DNA of 64,000 bases, taken from the NCBI GenBank assembly GCA_035771165.1, contig JAWNZC010000259.1, forward strand, positions 1,315,845 through 1,379,844, in the 5' to 3' direction. Below, in pieces: positions 49,101 through 61,900 of the stretch. The position numbers and the translations under genes were made by a program. Each line of letters starts with the position of its first letter. The first letter of the stretch is position 1. The stretch comes from Paragorgia papillata (taxonomy: Eukaryota > Cnidaria > Anthozoa > Scleralcyonacea > Coralliidae). The notes beneath the pieces are model-generated. The model was not told the DNA's origin. It saw nothing but the letters and a program-made list of their open reading frames with translations, and did no database searches.

Positions 49101-52100
49101 TTCCTATAGATCAAAATGAAGCGCATTCTCTCTTCTTGCTGGCCCAAGAAAAATTAGAAGTGTCCCAGATCTGGTTCAAGCGTTATTCGCATTTAAAACA
49201 AGACGCCCAAACTGTCAATTACATTGAACCAAAAATAGAAATCTTTATTAATTGTAGTTGCCGACATTGGCGGGAATATTTCGACTGTTTCCGTTACTTT
49301 TCACCAGCTTTCCTATACAACAAAATCAAGCGCATTCTCCCTTCTTGCTGGCCCAAGAAAAATTAGAAGTGTCCCAGATCTGGTTCAAGCGTTATTCGCA
49401 TTTAAAACAAGACGCCCAAACTGTCAATTACATTGCGCCAAAAATAGAAATCTTTATTAATTGTAGTTGCCGACATTGGCGGGAATATTTCGATTGCTTC
49501 CGTTACTTTTAACCAGTTTTCCTATACTTCAAGATGAAGCGCATTCTCTCTTCTTGCTGGCCCAAGAAAAATTAGAAGTGTCCCAGATCTGGTTCAAGCG
49601 TTAAAACAAGACGCCCAAACTAAAATCTTTATTAATTGTAGTTGCCGACATTGGCGGGAAGATTTCGACTGCTTCCGTTACTTTTAACCAGCTTTCCTAT
49701 ACTTCAAAATGAAGCGCATTCTCTCTTCTTGCTGGCCCAGGAAAAATTAGAAGTGTCCCAGATCTGGTTCAAGCGTTAACAAGACGCCCAAACTGTCAAT
49801 TACATTGAACCAAAAATAGAAATCTTTATTAATTGTAGTTGCCGACATTGGCGGGAATATTGCGACTGTTTCCGTTACTTTTAACCAGTTTTCCTATAGA
49901 TCAAAATGAAGCGCATTCTCTCTTCTTGCTGGCCCAAGAAAAATTAGAAGTGTCCCAGATCTGGTTCAAGCGTTATTCGCATTTAAAACAAGACGCCCAA
50001 ACTGTCAATTACATTGAACCAAAAATAGAAATCTTTATTAATTGTAGTTGCCGACATTGGCGGGAATATTTCGACTGTTTCCGTTACTTTTAACCAGTTT
50101 TCCTATAGATCAAAATGAAGCGCATTCTCTCTTCTTGCTGGCCCAAGAAAAATTAGAAGTGTCCCAGATCTGGTTCAAGCGTTATTCGCATTTAAAACAA
50201 GACGCCCAAACTGTCAATTACATTGCGCCAAAAATATAAATCTTTATTAATTGTAGTTGCCGACATTGGCGGGAAGATTTCGACTGCTTCCGTTACTTTT
50301 CACCTGCTTTCCTATACAACAAAATCAAGCGCATTCTCCCTTCTTGCTGGCCCAAGAAAAATTAGAAGTGTCCCAGATCTGGTTCAAGCGTTATTCGCAT
50401 TTAAAACAAGACGCCCAAACTGTCAATTACATTGAACCAAAAATAGAAATCTTTATTAATTGTAGTTGCCGACATTGGCGGGAATATTGCGACTGTTTCC
50501 GTTACTTTTAACCAGTTTTCCTATAGATCAAAATGAAGCGCATTCTCTCTTCTTGCTGGCCCAAGAAAAATTAGAAGTGTCCCAGATCTGGTTCAAGCGT
50601 TATTCGCATTTAAAACAAGACGCCCAAACTGTCAATTACATTGAACCAAAAATAGAAATCTTTATTAATTGTAGTTGCCGACATTGGCGGGAATATTTCG
50701 ACTGTTTCCGTTACTTTTAACCAGTTTTCCTATAGATCAAAATGAAGCGCATTCTCTCTTCTTGCTGGCCCAAGAAAAATTAGAAGTGTCCCAGATCTGG
50801 TTCAAGCGTTATTCGCATTTAAAACAAGACGCCCAAACTGTCAATTACATTGCGCCAAAAATATAAATCTTTATTAATTGTAGTTGCCGACATTGGCGGG
50901 AATATTTCGACTGTTTCCGTTACTTTTAACCAGTTTTCCTATAGATCAAAATGAAGCGCATTCTCTCTTCTTGCTGGCCCAAGAAAAATTAGAAGTGTCC
51001 CAGATCTGGTTCAAGCGTTATTCGCATTTAAAACAAGACGCCCAAACTGTCAATTACATTGAACCAAAAATAGAAATCTTTATTAATTGTAGTTGCCGAC
51101 ATTGGCGGGAATATTTCGACTGTTTCCGTTACTTTTAACCAGTTTTCCTATAGATCAAAATGAAGCGCATTCTCTCATCTTGCTGGCCCAAGAAAAATTA
51201 GAAGTGTCCCAGATCTGGTTCAAGCGTTATTCGCATTTAAAACAAGACGCCCAAACTGTCAATTACATTGCGCCAAAAATAGAAATCTTTATTAATTGTA
51301 GTTGCCGACATTGGCGGGAAGATTTCGACTGCTTCCGTTACTTTTCACCAGCTTTCCTATACAACAAAATCAAGCGCATTCTCCCTTCTTGCTGGCCCAA
51401 GAAAAATTAGAAGTGTCCCAGATCTGGTTCAAGCGTTATTCGCATTTAAAACAAGACGCCCAAACTGTCAATTACATTGAACCAAAAATAGAAATCTTTA
51501 TTAATTGTAGTTGCCGACATTGGCGGGAATATTGCGACTGTTTCCGTTACTTTTAACCAGTTTTCCTATAGATCAAAATGAAGCGCATTCTCTCTTCTTG
51601 CTGGCCCAAGAAAAATTAGAAGTGTCCCAGATCTGGTTCAAGCGTTATTCGCATTTAAAACAAGACGCCCAAACTGTCAATTACATTGCGCCAAAAATAG
51701 AAATCTTTATTAATTGTAGTTGCCGACATTGGCGGGAAGATTTCGACTGCTTCCGTTACTTTTCACCAGCTTTCCTATACAACAAAATCAAGCGCATTCT
51801 CCCTTCTTGCTGGCCCAAGAAAAATTAGAAGTGTCCCAGATCTGGTTCAAGCGTTATTCGCATTTAAAACAAGACGCCCAAACTGTCAATTACATTGCGC
51901 CAAAAATAGAAATCTTTATTAATTGTAGTTGCCGACATTGGCGGGAATATTTCGACTGTTTCCGTTACTTTTAACCCGTTTTCCTATACAACAAAATGAA
52001 GCGCATTCTCTCTTCTTGCTGGCCCAAGAAAAATTAGAAGTGTCCCAGATCTGGTTCAAGCGTTATTCGCATTTAAAACAAGACGCCCAAACTGTCAATT

Positions 52101-55100
52101 ACATTGCGCCAAAAATAGAAATCTTTATTAATTGTAGTTGCCGACATTGGCGGAAGATTTCGACTGCTTCCGTTACTTTTAACCAGCTTTCCTATACTTC
52201 AAAATGAAGCGCATTCTCTCTTCTTGCTGGCCCAGGAAAAATTAGAAGTGTCCCAGATCTGGTTCAAGCGTTAAACAAGACGCCCAAACTATCAATTACA
52301 TTGCGCCAAAAATAGAAAATCTTTATTAATTGTAGTTGCCGACATTGGCGGGAAGATTTCGACTGCTTCCGTTACTTTTAACCAGCTTTCCTATACTTCA
52401 AAATGAAGCGCATTCTCTCTTCTTGCTGGCCCAGGAAAAATTAGAAGTGTCCCAGATCTGGTTCAAGCGTTAAACAAGACGCCCAAACTGTCAATTACAT
52501 TGAACCAAAAATAGAAATCTTTATTAATTGTAGTTGCCGACATTGGCGGGAATATTGCGACTGTTTCCGTTACTTTTAACCAGTTTTCCTATAGATCAAA
52601 ATGAAGCGCATTCTCTCTTCTTGCTGGCCCAAGAAAAATTAGAAGTGTCCCAGATCTGGTTCAAGCGTTATTCGCATTTAAAACAAGACGCCCAAACTGT
52701 CAATTACATTGAACCAAAAATAGAAATCTTTATTAATTGTAGTTGCCGACATTGGCGGGAAGATTTCGACTGTTTCCGTTACTTTTAACCAGTTTTCCTA
52801 TAGATCAAAAATGAAGCGCATTCTCTCTTCTTGCTGGCCCAAGAAAAATTAGAAGTGTCCCAGATCTGGTTCAAGCGTTATTCGCATTTAAAACAAGACG
52901 CCCAAACTGTCAATTACATTGCGCCAAAAATAGAAATCTTTATTAATTGTAGTTGCCGACATTGGCGGGAAGATTTCGACTGCTTCCGTTACTTTTAACC
53001 AGCTTTCCTATACAACAAAATCAAGCGCATTCTCCCTTCTTGCTGGCCCAAGAAAAATTAGAAGTGTCCCAGATCTGGTTCAAGCGTTATTCGCATTTAA
53101 AACAAGACGCCCAAACTGTCAATTACATTGAACCAAAAATAGAAATCTTTATTAATTGTAGTTGCCGACATTGGCGGGAATATTGCGACTGTTTCCGTTA
53201 CTTTTAACCAGTTTTCCTATAGATCAAAATGAAGCGCATTCTCTCTTCTTGCTGGCCCAAGAAAAATTAGAAGTGTCCCAGATCTGGTTCAAGCGTTATT
53301 CGCATTTAAAACAAGACGCCCAAACTGTCAATTACATTGAACCAAAAATAGAAATCTTTATTAATTGTAGTTGCCGACATTGGCGGGAATATTTCGACTG
53401 TTTCCGTTACTTTTAACCAGTTTTCCTATAGATCAAAATGAAGCGCATTCTCTCTTCTTGCTGGCCCAAGAAAAATTAGAAGTGTCCCAGATCTGGTTCA
53501 AGCGTTATTCGCATTTAAAACAAGACGCCCAAACTGTCAATTACATTGAACCAAAAATAGAAATCTTTATTAATTGTAGTTGCCGACATTGGCGGGAATA
53601 TTGCGACTGTTTCCGTTACTTTTAACCAGTTTTCCTATAGATCAAAATGAAGCGCATTCTCTCTTCTTGCTGGCCCAAGAAAAATTAGAAGTGTCCCAGA
53701 TCTGGTTCAAGCGTTATTCGCATTTAAAACAAGACGCCCAAACTGTCAATTACATTGAACCAAAAATAGAAATCTTTATTAATTGTAGTTGCCGACATTG
53801 GCGGGAATATTTCGACTGTTTCCGTTACTTTTAACCAGTTTTCCTATACAACAAAATGAAGCGCATTCTCTCTTCTTGCTGGCCCAAGAAAAATTAGAAG
53901 TGTCCCAGATCTGGTTCAAGCGTTATTCGCATTTAAAACAAGACGCCCAAACTGTCAATTACATTGAACCAAAAATAGAAATCTTTATTAATTGTAGTTG
54001 CCGACATTGGCGGGAATATTGCGACTGTTTCCGTTACTTTTAACCAGTTTTCCTATAGATCAAAATGAAGCGCATTCTCTCTTCTTGCTGGCCCAAGAAA
54101 AATTAGAAGTGTCCCAGATCTGGTTCAAGCGTTATTCGCATTTAAAACAACACGCCCAAAACTGTCAATTACATTGAACCAAAAATAGAAATCTTTATTA
54201 ATTGTAGTTGCCGACATTGGCGGGAATATTGCGACTGTTTCCGTTACTTTTAACCAGTTTTCCTATAGATCAAAATGAAGCGCATTCTCTCTTCTTGCTG
54301 GCCCAAGAAAAATTAGAAGTGTCCCAGATCTGGTTCAAGCGTTATTCGCATTTAAAACAAGACGCCCAAACTGTCAATTACATTGAACCAAAAATAGAAA
54401 TCTTTATTAATTGTAGTTGCCGACATTGGCGGGAATATTTCGACTGTTTCCGTTACTTTTAACCAGTTTTCCTATAGATCAAAATGAAGCGCATTCTCTC
54501 TTCTTGCTGGCCCAAGAAAAATTAGAAGTGTCCCAGATCTGGTTCAAGCGTTATTCGCATTTAAAACAAGACGCCCAAACTGTCAATTACATTGCGCCAA
54601 AAATAGAAATCTTTATTAATTGTAGTTGCCGACATTGGCGGGAAGATTTCGACTGCTTCCGTTACTTTTCACCTGCTTTCCTATACAACAAAATCAAGCG
54701 CATTCTCCCTTCTTGCTGGCCCAAGAAAAATTAGAAGTGTCCCAGATCTGGTTCAAGCGTTATTCGCATTTAAAACAAGACGCCCAAACTGTCAATTACA
54801 TTGAACCAAAAATAGAAATCTTTATTAATTGTAGTTGCCGACATTGGCGGGAATATTGCGACTGTTTCCGTTACTTTTAACCAGTTTTCCTATAGATCAA
54901 AATGAAGCGCATTCTCTCTTCTTGCTGGCCCAAGAAAAATTAGAAGTGTCCCAGATCTGGTTCAAGCGTTATTCGCATTTAAAACAAGACGCCCAAACTG
55001 TCAATTACATTGAACCAAAAATAGAAATCTTTATTAATTGTAGTTGCCGACATTGGCGGGAATATTGCGACTGTTTCCGTTACTTTTAACCAGTTTTCCT

Positions 55101-58100
55101 ATAGATCAAAATGAAGCGCATTCTCTCTTCTTGCTGGCCCAAGAAAAATTAGAAGTGTCCCAGATCTGGTTCAAAGCGTTATTCGCATTTAAAACAAGAC
55201 GCCCAAACTGTCAATTACATTGAACCAAAAATAGAAATCTTTATTAATTGTAGTTGCCGACATTGGCGGGAATATTGCGACTGTTTCCGTTACTTTTAAC
55301 CAGTTTTCCTATAGATCAAAATGAAGCGCATTCTCTCTTCTTGCTGGCCCAAGAAAAATTAGAAGTGTCCCAGATCTGGTTCAAGCGTTATTCGCATTTA
55401 AAACAAGACGCCCAAACTGTCAATTACATTGAACCAAAAATAGAAATCTTTATTAATTGTAGTTGCCGACATTGGCGGGAATATTTCGACTGTTTCCGTT
55501 ACTTTTCACCAGCTTTCCTATACAACAAAATCAAGCGCATTCTCCCTTCTTGCTGGCCCAAGAAAAATTAGAAGTGTCCCAGATCTGGTTCAAGCGTTAA
55601 CAAGACGCCCAAACTGTCAATTACATTGAACCAAAAATAGAAATCTTTATTAATTGTAGTTGCCGACATTGGCGGGAATATTGCGACTGTTTCCGTTACT
55701 TTTAACCAGTTTTCCTATAGATCAAAATGAAGCGCATTCTCTCTTCTTGCTGGCCCAAGAAAAATTAGAAGTGTCCCAGATCTGGTTCAAGCGTTATTCG
55801 CATTTAAAACAAGACGCCCAAACTGTCAATTACATTGAACCAAAAATAGAAATCTTTATTAATTGTAGTTGCCGACATTGGCGGGAATATTTCGACTGTT
55901 TCCGTTACTTTTAACCAGTTTTCCTATAGATCAAAATGAAGCGCATTCTCTCTTCTTGCTGGCCCAAGAAAAATTAGAAGTGTCCCAGATCTGGTTCAAG
56001 CGTTATTCGCATTTAAAACAAGACGCCCAAACTGTCAATTACATTGCGCCAAAAATAGAAATCTTTATTAATTGTAGTTGCCGACATTGGCGGGAAGATT
56101 TCGACTGCTTCCGTTACTTTTCACCTGCTTTCCTATACAACAAAATCAAGCGCATTCTCCCTTCTTGCTGGCCCAAGAAAAATTAGAAGTGTCCCAGATC
56201 TGGTTCAAGCGTTATTCGCATTTAAAACAAGACGCCCAAACTGTCAATTACATTGAACCAAAAATAGAAATCTTTATTAATTGTAGTTGCCGACATTGGC
56301 GGGAATATTGCGACTGTTTCCGTTACTTTTAACCAGTTTTCCTATAGATCAAAATGAAGCGCATTCTCTCTTCTTGCTGGCCCAAGAAAAATTAGAAGTG
56401 TCCCAGATCTGGTTCAAGCGTTATTCGCATTTAAAACAAGACGCCCAAACTGTCAATTACATTGCGCCAAAAATAGAAATCTTTATTAATTGTAGTTGCC
56501 GACATTGGCGGGAATATTGCGACTGTTTCCGTTACTTTTAACCAGTTTTCCTATAGATCAAAATGAAGCGCATTCTCTCTTCTTGCTGGCCCAAGAAAAA
56601 TTAGAAGTGTCCCAGATCTGGTTCAAGCGTTATTCGCATTTAAAACAAGACGCCCAAACTGTCAATTACATTGAACCAAAAATAGAAATCTTTATTAATT
56701 GTAGTTGCCGACATTGGCGGGAAGATTTCGACTGCTTCCGTTACTTTTCACCAGTTTTCCTATACAACAAAATGAAGCGCATTCTCTCTTCTTGCTGGCC
56801 CAAGAAAAATTAGAAGTGTCCCAGATCTGGTTCAAGCGTTATTCGCATTTAAAACAAGACGCCCAAACTGTCAATTACATTGAACCAAAAATAGAAATCT
56901 TTATTAATTGTAGTTGCCGACATTGGCGGGAATATTTCGACTGTTTCCGTTACTTTTAACCAGTTTTCCTATACATCAAAATGAAGCGCATTCTCTCTTC
57001 TTGCTGGCCCAAGAAAAATTAGAAGTGTCCCAGATCTGGTTCAAGCGTTATTCGCATTTAAAACAAGACGCCCAAACTGTCAATTACATTGCGCCAAAAA
57101 TAGAAATCTTTATTAATTGTAGTTGCCGACATTGGCGGGAATATTTCGACTGTTTCCGTTACTTTTAACCAGTTTTCCTATAGATCAAAATGAAGCGCAT
57201 TCTCTCTTCTTGCTGGCCCAAGAAAAATTAGAAGTGTCCCAGATCTGGTTCAAGCGTTATTCGCATTTAAAACAAGACGCCCAAACTGTCAATTACATTG
57301 AGCCAAAAATAGAAATCTTTATTAATTGTAGTTGCCGACATTGGCGGGAAGATTTCGACTGCTTCCGTTACTTTTCACCAGCTTTCCTATACAACAAAAT
57401 GAAGCGCATTCTCCCTTCTTGCTGGCCCAAGAAAAATTAGAAGTGTCCCAGATCTGGTTCAAGCGTTATTCGCATTTAAAACAAGACGCCCAAACTGTCA
57501 ATTACATTGCGCCAAAAATAGAAATCTTTATTAATTGTAGTTGCCGACATTGGCGGGAAGATTTCGACTGCTTCCGTTACTTTTCACCTGCTTTCCTATA
57601 CATCAAAATGAAGCGCATTCTCTCTTCTTGCTGGCCCAAGAAAAATTAGAAGTGTCCCAGATCTGGTTCAAGCGTTATTCGCATTTAAAACAAGACGCCC
57701 AAACTGTCAATTACATTGAACCAAAAATAGAAATCTTTATTAATTGTAGTTGCCGACATTGGCGGGAATATTGCGACTGTTTCCGTTACTTTTAACCAGT
57801 TTTCCTATAGATCAAAATGAAGCGCATTCTCTCTTCTTGCTGGCCCAAGAAAAATTAGAAGTGTCCCAGATCTGGTTCAAGCGTTATTCGCATTTAAAAC
57901 AAGACGCCCAAACTGTCAATTACATTGAACCAAAAAATAGAAATCTTTATTAATTGTAGTTGCCGACATTGGCGGGAATATTTCGACTGTTTCCGTTACT
58001 TTTAACCAGTTTTCCTATAGATCAAAATGAAGCGCATTCTCTCTTCTTGCTGGCCCAAGAAAAATTAGAAGTGTCCCAGATCTGGTTCAAGCGTTATTCG

Positions 58101-58930
58101 CATTTAAAACAAGACGCCCAAACTGTCAATTACATTGCGCCAAAAATAGAAATCTTTATTAATTGTAGTTGCCGACATTGGCGGGAAGATTTCGACTGCT
58201 TCCGTTACTTTTCACCAGCTTTCCTATACAACAAAATCAAGCGCATTCTCCCTTCTTGCTGGCCCAAGAAAAATTAGAAGTGTCCCAGATCTGGTTCAAG
58301 CGTTATTCGCATTTAAAACAAGACGCCCAAACTGTCAATTACATTGAACCAAAAATAGAAATCTTTATTAATTGTAGTTGCCGACATTGGCGGGAATATT
58401 GCGACTGTTTCCGTTACTTTTAACCAGTTTTCCTATAGATCAAAATGAAGCGCATTCTCTCTTCTTGCTGGCCCAAGAAAAATTAGAAGTGTCCCAGATC
58501 TGGTTCAAGCGTTATTCGCATTTAAAACAAGACGCCCAAACTGTCAATTACATTGAACCAAAAATAGAAATCTTTATTAATTGTAGTTGCCGACATTGGC
58601 GGGAATATTTCGACTGTTTCCGTTACTTTTAACCAGTTTTCCTATACATCAAAATGAAGCGCATTCTCTCTTCTTGCTGGCCCAAGAAAAATTAGAAGTG
58701 TCCCAGATCTGGTTCAAGCGTTATTCGCATTTAAAACAACACGCCCAAACTGTCAATTACATTGAACCAAAAATACAAATCTTTATTAATTGTAGTTGCC
58801 GACATTGGCGGGAATATTGCGACTGTTTCCGTTACTTTTAACCAGTTTTCCTATAGATCAAAATGAAGCGCATTCTCTCTTCTTGCTGGCCCAAGAAAAA
58901 TTAGAAGTGTCCCAGATCTGGTTCAAGCGT
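37181..58930 (+). repeat. Mixed block of 209-bp monomers with recurring cassettes
   Basis: Monomer types alternate less regularly here than further left. The TTAATTTT cassette recurs at about 39100 and 43259 (4159 bp apart). A run of GGGAATATTGCG monomers lies at 44877-45340, and dimer (418-bp) steps at 47586-48004. A 1452-bp (7-monomer) offset links 54208, 54417 and 54626 with 55660, 55869 and 56078. Scattered single-unit accidents include a short monomer at 49619, where CAAACT joins directly to AAAATCTTTATT (loss of about 25-28 bp), and CTTTTTCACC at about 38270. No other DNA is inserted. Confidence 0.75.
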
Positions 58931-61900
58931 TATTCGCATTTTAAAACAAGACGCCCAAACTGTCAATTACATTGAACCAAAAATAGAAATCTTTATTAAT
59001 TGTAGTTGCCGACATTGGCGGGAATATTTCGACTGTTTCCGTTACTTTTAACCAGTTTTCCTATACATCAAAATGAAGCGCATTCTCTCTTCTTGCTGGC
59101 CCAAGAAAAATTAGAAGTGTCCCAGATCTGGTTCAAGCGTTATTCGCATTTAAAACAAAGACGCCCAAACTGTCAATTTACATTGCGCCAAAAATAGAAA
59201 TCTTTATTAATTGTAGTTGCCGACATTGGCGGGAAGATTTCGACTGCTTCCGTTACTTTTCACCTGCTTTCCTATACATCAAAATGAAGCGCATTCTCTC
59301 TTCTTGCTGGCCCAAGAAAAATTAGAAGTGTCCCAGATCTGGTTCAAGCGTTATTCGCATTTAAAACAAGACGCCCAAACTGTCAATTACATTGAACCAA
59401 AAATAGAAATCTTTATTAATTGTAGTTGCCGACATTGGCGGGAATATTTCGACTGTTTCCGTTACTTTTAACCAGTTTTCCTATACATCAAAATGAAGCG
59501 CATTCTCTCTTCTTGCTGGCCCAAGAAAAATTAGAAGTGTCCCAGATCTGGTTCAAGCGTTATTCGCATTTAAAACAAGACGCCCAAACTGTCAATTACA
59601 TTGCGCCAAAAATAGAAATCTTTATTAATTGTAGTTGCCGACATTGGCGGGAATATTTCGACTGTTTCCGTTACTTTTAACCTGATTTCCTATACATCAA
59701 AATGAAGCGCATTCTCCCTTCTTGCTGGCCCAAGAAAAATTAGAAGTGTCCCAGATCTGGTTCAAGCGTTATTCGCATTTAAAACAAGACGCCCAAACTG
59801 TCAATTACATTGAACCAAAAATAGAAATCTTTATTAATTGTAGTTGCCGACATTGGCGGGAATATTTCGACTGTTTCCGTTACTTTTAACCAGTTTTCCT
59901 ATAGATCAAAATGAAGCGCATTCTCTCTTCTTGCTGGCCCAAGAAAAATTAGAAGTGTCCCAGATCTGGTTCAAGCGTTATTCGCATTTAAAACAAGACG
60001 CCCAAACTGTCAATTACATTGAACCAAAAATAGAAATCTTTATTAATTGTAGTTGCCGACATTGGCGGGAATATTGCGACTGTTTCCGTTACTTTTAACC
60101 AGTTTTTCCTATAGATCAAAATGAAGCGCATTCTCTCTTCTTGCTGGCCCAAGAAAAATTAGAAGTGTCCCAGATCTGGTTCAAGCGTTATTCGCATTTA
60201 AAACAAGACGCCCAAACTGTCAATTACATTGAACCAAAAATAGAAATCTTTATTAATTGTAGTTGCCGACATTGGCGGGAATATTTCGACTGCTTCCGTT
60301 ACTTTAACCAGTTTTCCTATACATCAAAATGAAGCGCATTCTCTCTTCTTGCTGGCCCAAGAAAAATTAGAAGTGTCCCAGATCTGGTTCAAGCGTTATT
60401 CGCATTTAAAACAACACGCCCAAACTGTCAATTACATTGAACCAAAAATACAAATCTTTATTAATTGTAGTTGCCGACATTGGCGGGAATATTGCGACTG
60501 TTTCCGTTACTATTAACCAGTTTTCCTATAGATCAAAATGAAGCGCATTCTCTCTTCTTGCTGGCCCAAGAAAAATTAGAAGTGTCCCAGATCTGGTTCA
60601 AGCGTTATTCGCATTTAAAACAAGACGCCCAAACTGTCAATTACATTGAACCAAAAATAGAAATCTTTATTAATTGTAGTTTGCCGACATTGGCGGGAAT
60701 ATTTCGACTGTTTCCGTTACTTTTAACCAGTTTTCCTATACATCAAAATGAAGCGCATTCTCTCTTCTTGCTGGCCCAAGAAAAATTAGAAGTGTCCCAG
60801 ATCTGGTTCAAGCGTTATTCGCATTTAAAACAAGACGCCCAAACTGTCAATTACATTGCGCCAAAAATAGAAATCTTTATTAATTGTAGTTGCCGACATT
60901 GGCGGGAAGATTTCGACTGCTTCCGTTACTTTTCACCTGCTTTCCTATACAACAAAATCAAGCGCATTCTCCCTTCTTGCTGGCCCAAGAAAAATTAGAA
61001 GTGTCCCAGATCTGGTTCAAGCGTTATTCGCATTTAAAACAAGACGCCCAAACTGTCAATTACATTGAACCAAAAATAGAAATCTTTATTAATTGTAGTT
61101 GCCGACATTGGCGGGAATATTTCGACTGTTTCCGTTACTTTTAACCAGTTTTCCTATACATCAAAATGAAGCGCATTCTCTCTTCTTGCTGGCCCAAGAA
61201 AAATTAGAAGTGTCCCAGATCTGGTTCAAGCGTTATTCGCATTTAAAACAAGACGCCCAAACTGTCAATTACATTGCGCCAAAAATAGAAATCTTTATTA
61301 ATTGTAGTTGCCGACATTGGCGGGAAGATTTCGACTGCTTCCGTTACTTTTCACCTGCTTTCCTATACAACAAAATCAAGCGCATTCTCCCTTCTTGCTG
61401 GCCCAAGAAAAATTAGAAGTGTCCCAGATCTGGTTCAAGCGTTATTCGCATTTAAAACAAGACGCCCAAACTGTCAATTACATTGAACCAAAAATAGAAA
61501 TCTTTATTAATTGTAGTTGCCGACATTGGCGGGAATATTGCGACTGTTTCCGTTACTTTTAACCAGTTTTCCTATAGATCAAAATGAAGCGCATTCTCTC
61601 TTCTTGCTGGCCCAAGAAAAATTAGAAGTGTCCCAGATCTGGTTCAAGCGTTATTCGCATTTAAAACAACACGCCCAAACTGTCAATTACATTGAACCAA
61701 AAATAGAAATCTTTATTAATTGTAGTTGCCGACATTGGCGGGAATATTGCGACTGTTTCCGTTACTATTTAACCAGTTTTCCTATAGATCAAAATGAAGC
61801 GCATTCTCTCTTCTTGCTGGCCCAAGAAAAATTAGAAGTGTCCCAGATCTGGTTCAAGCGTTATTCGCATTTAAAAACAACGCCCAAACTGTCAATTACA

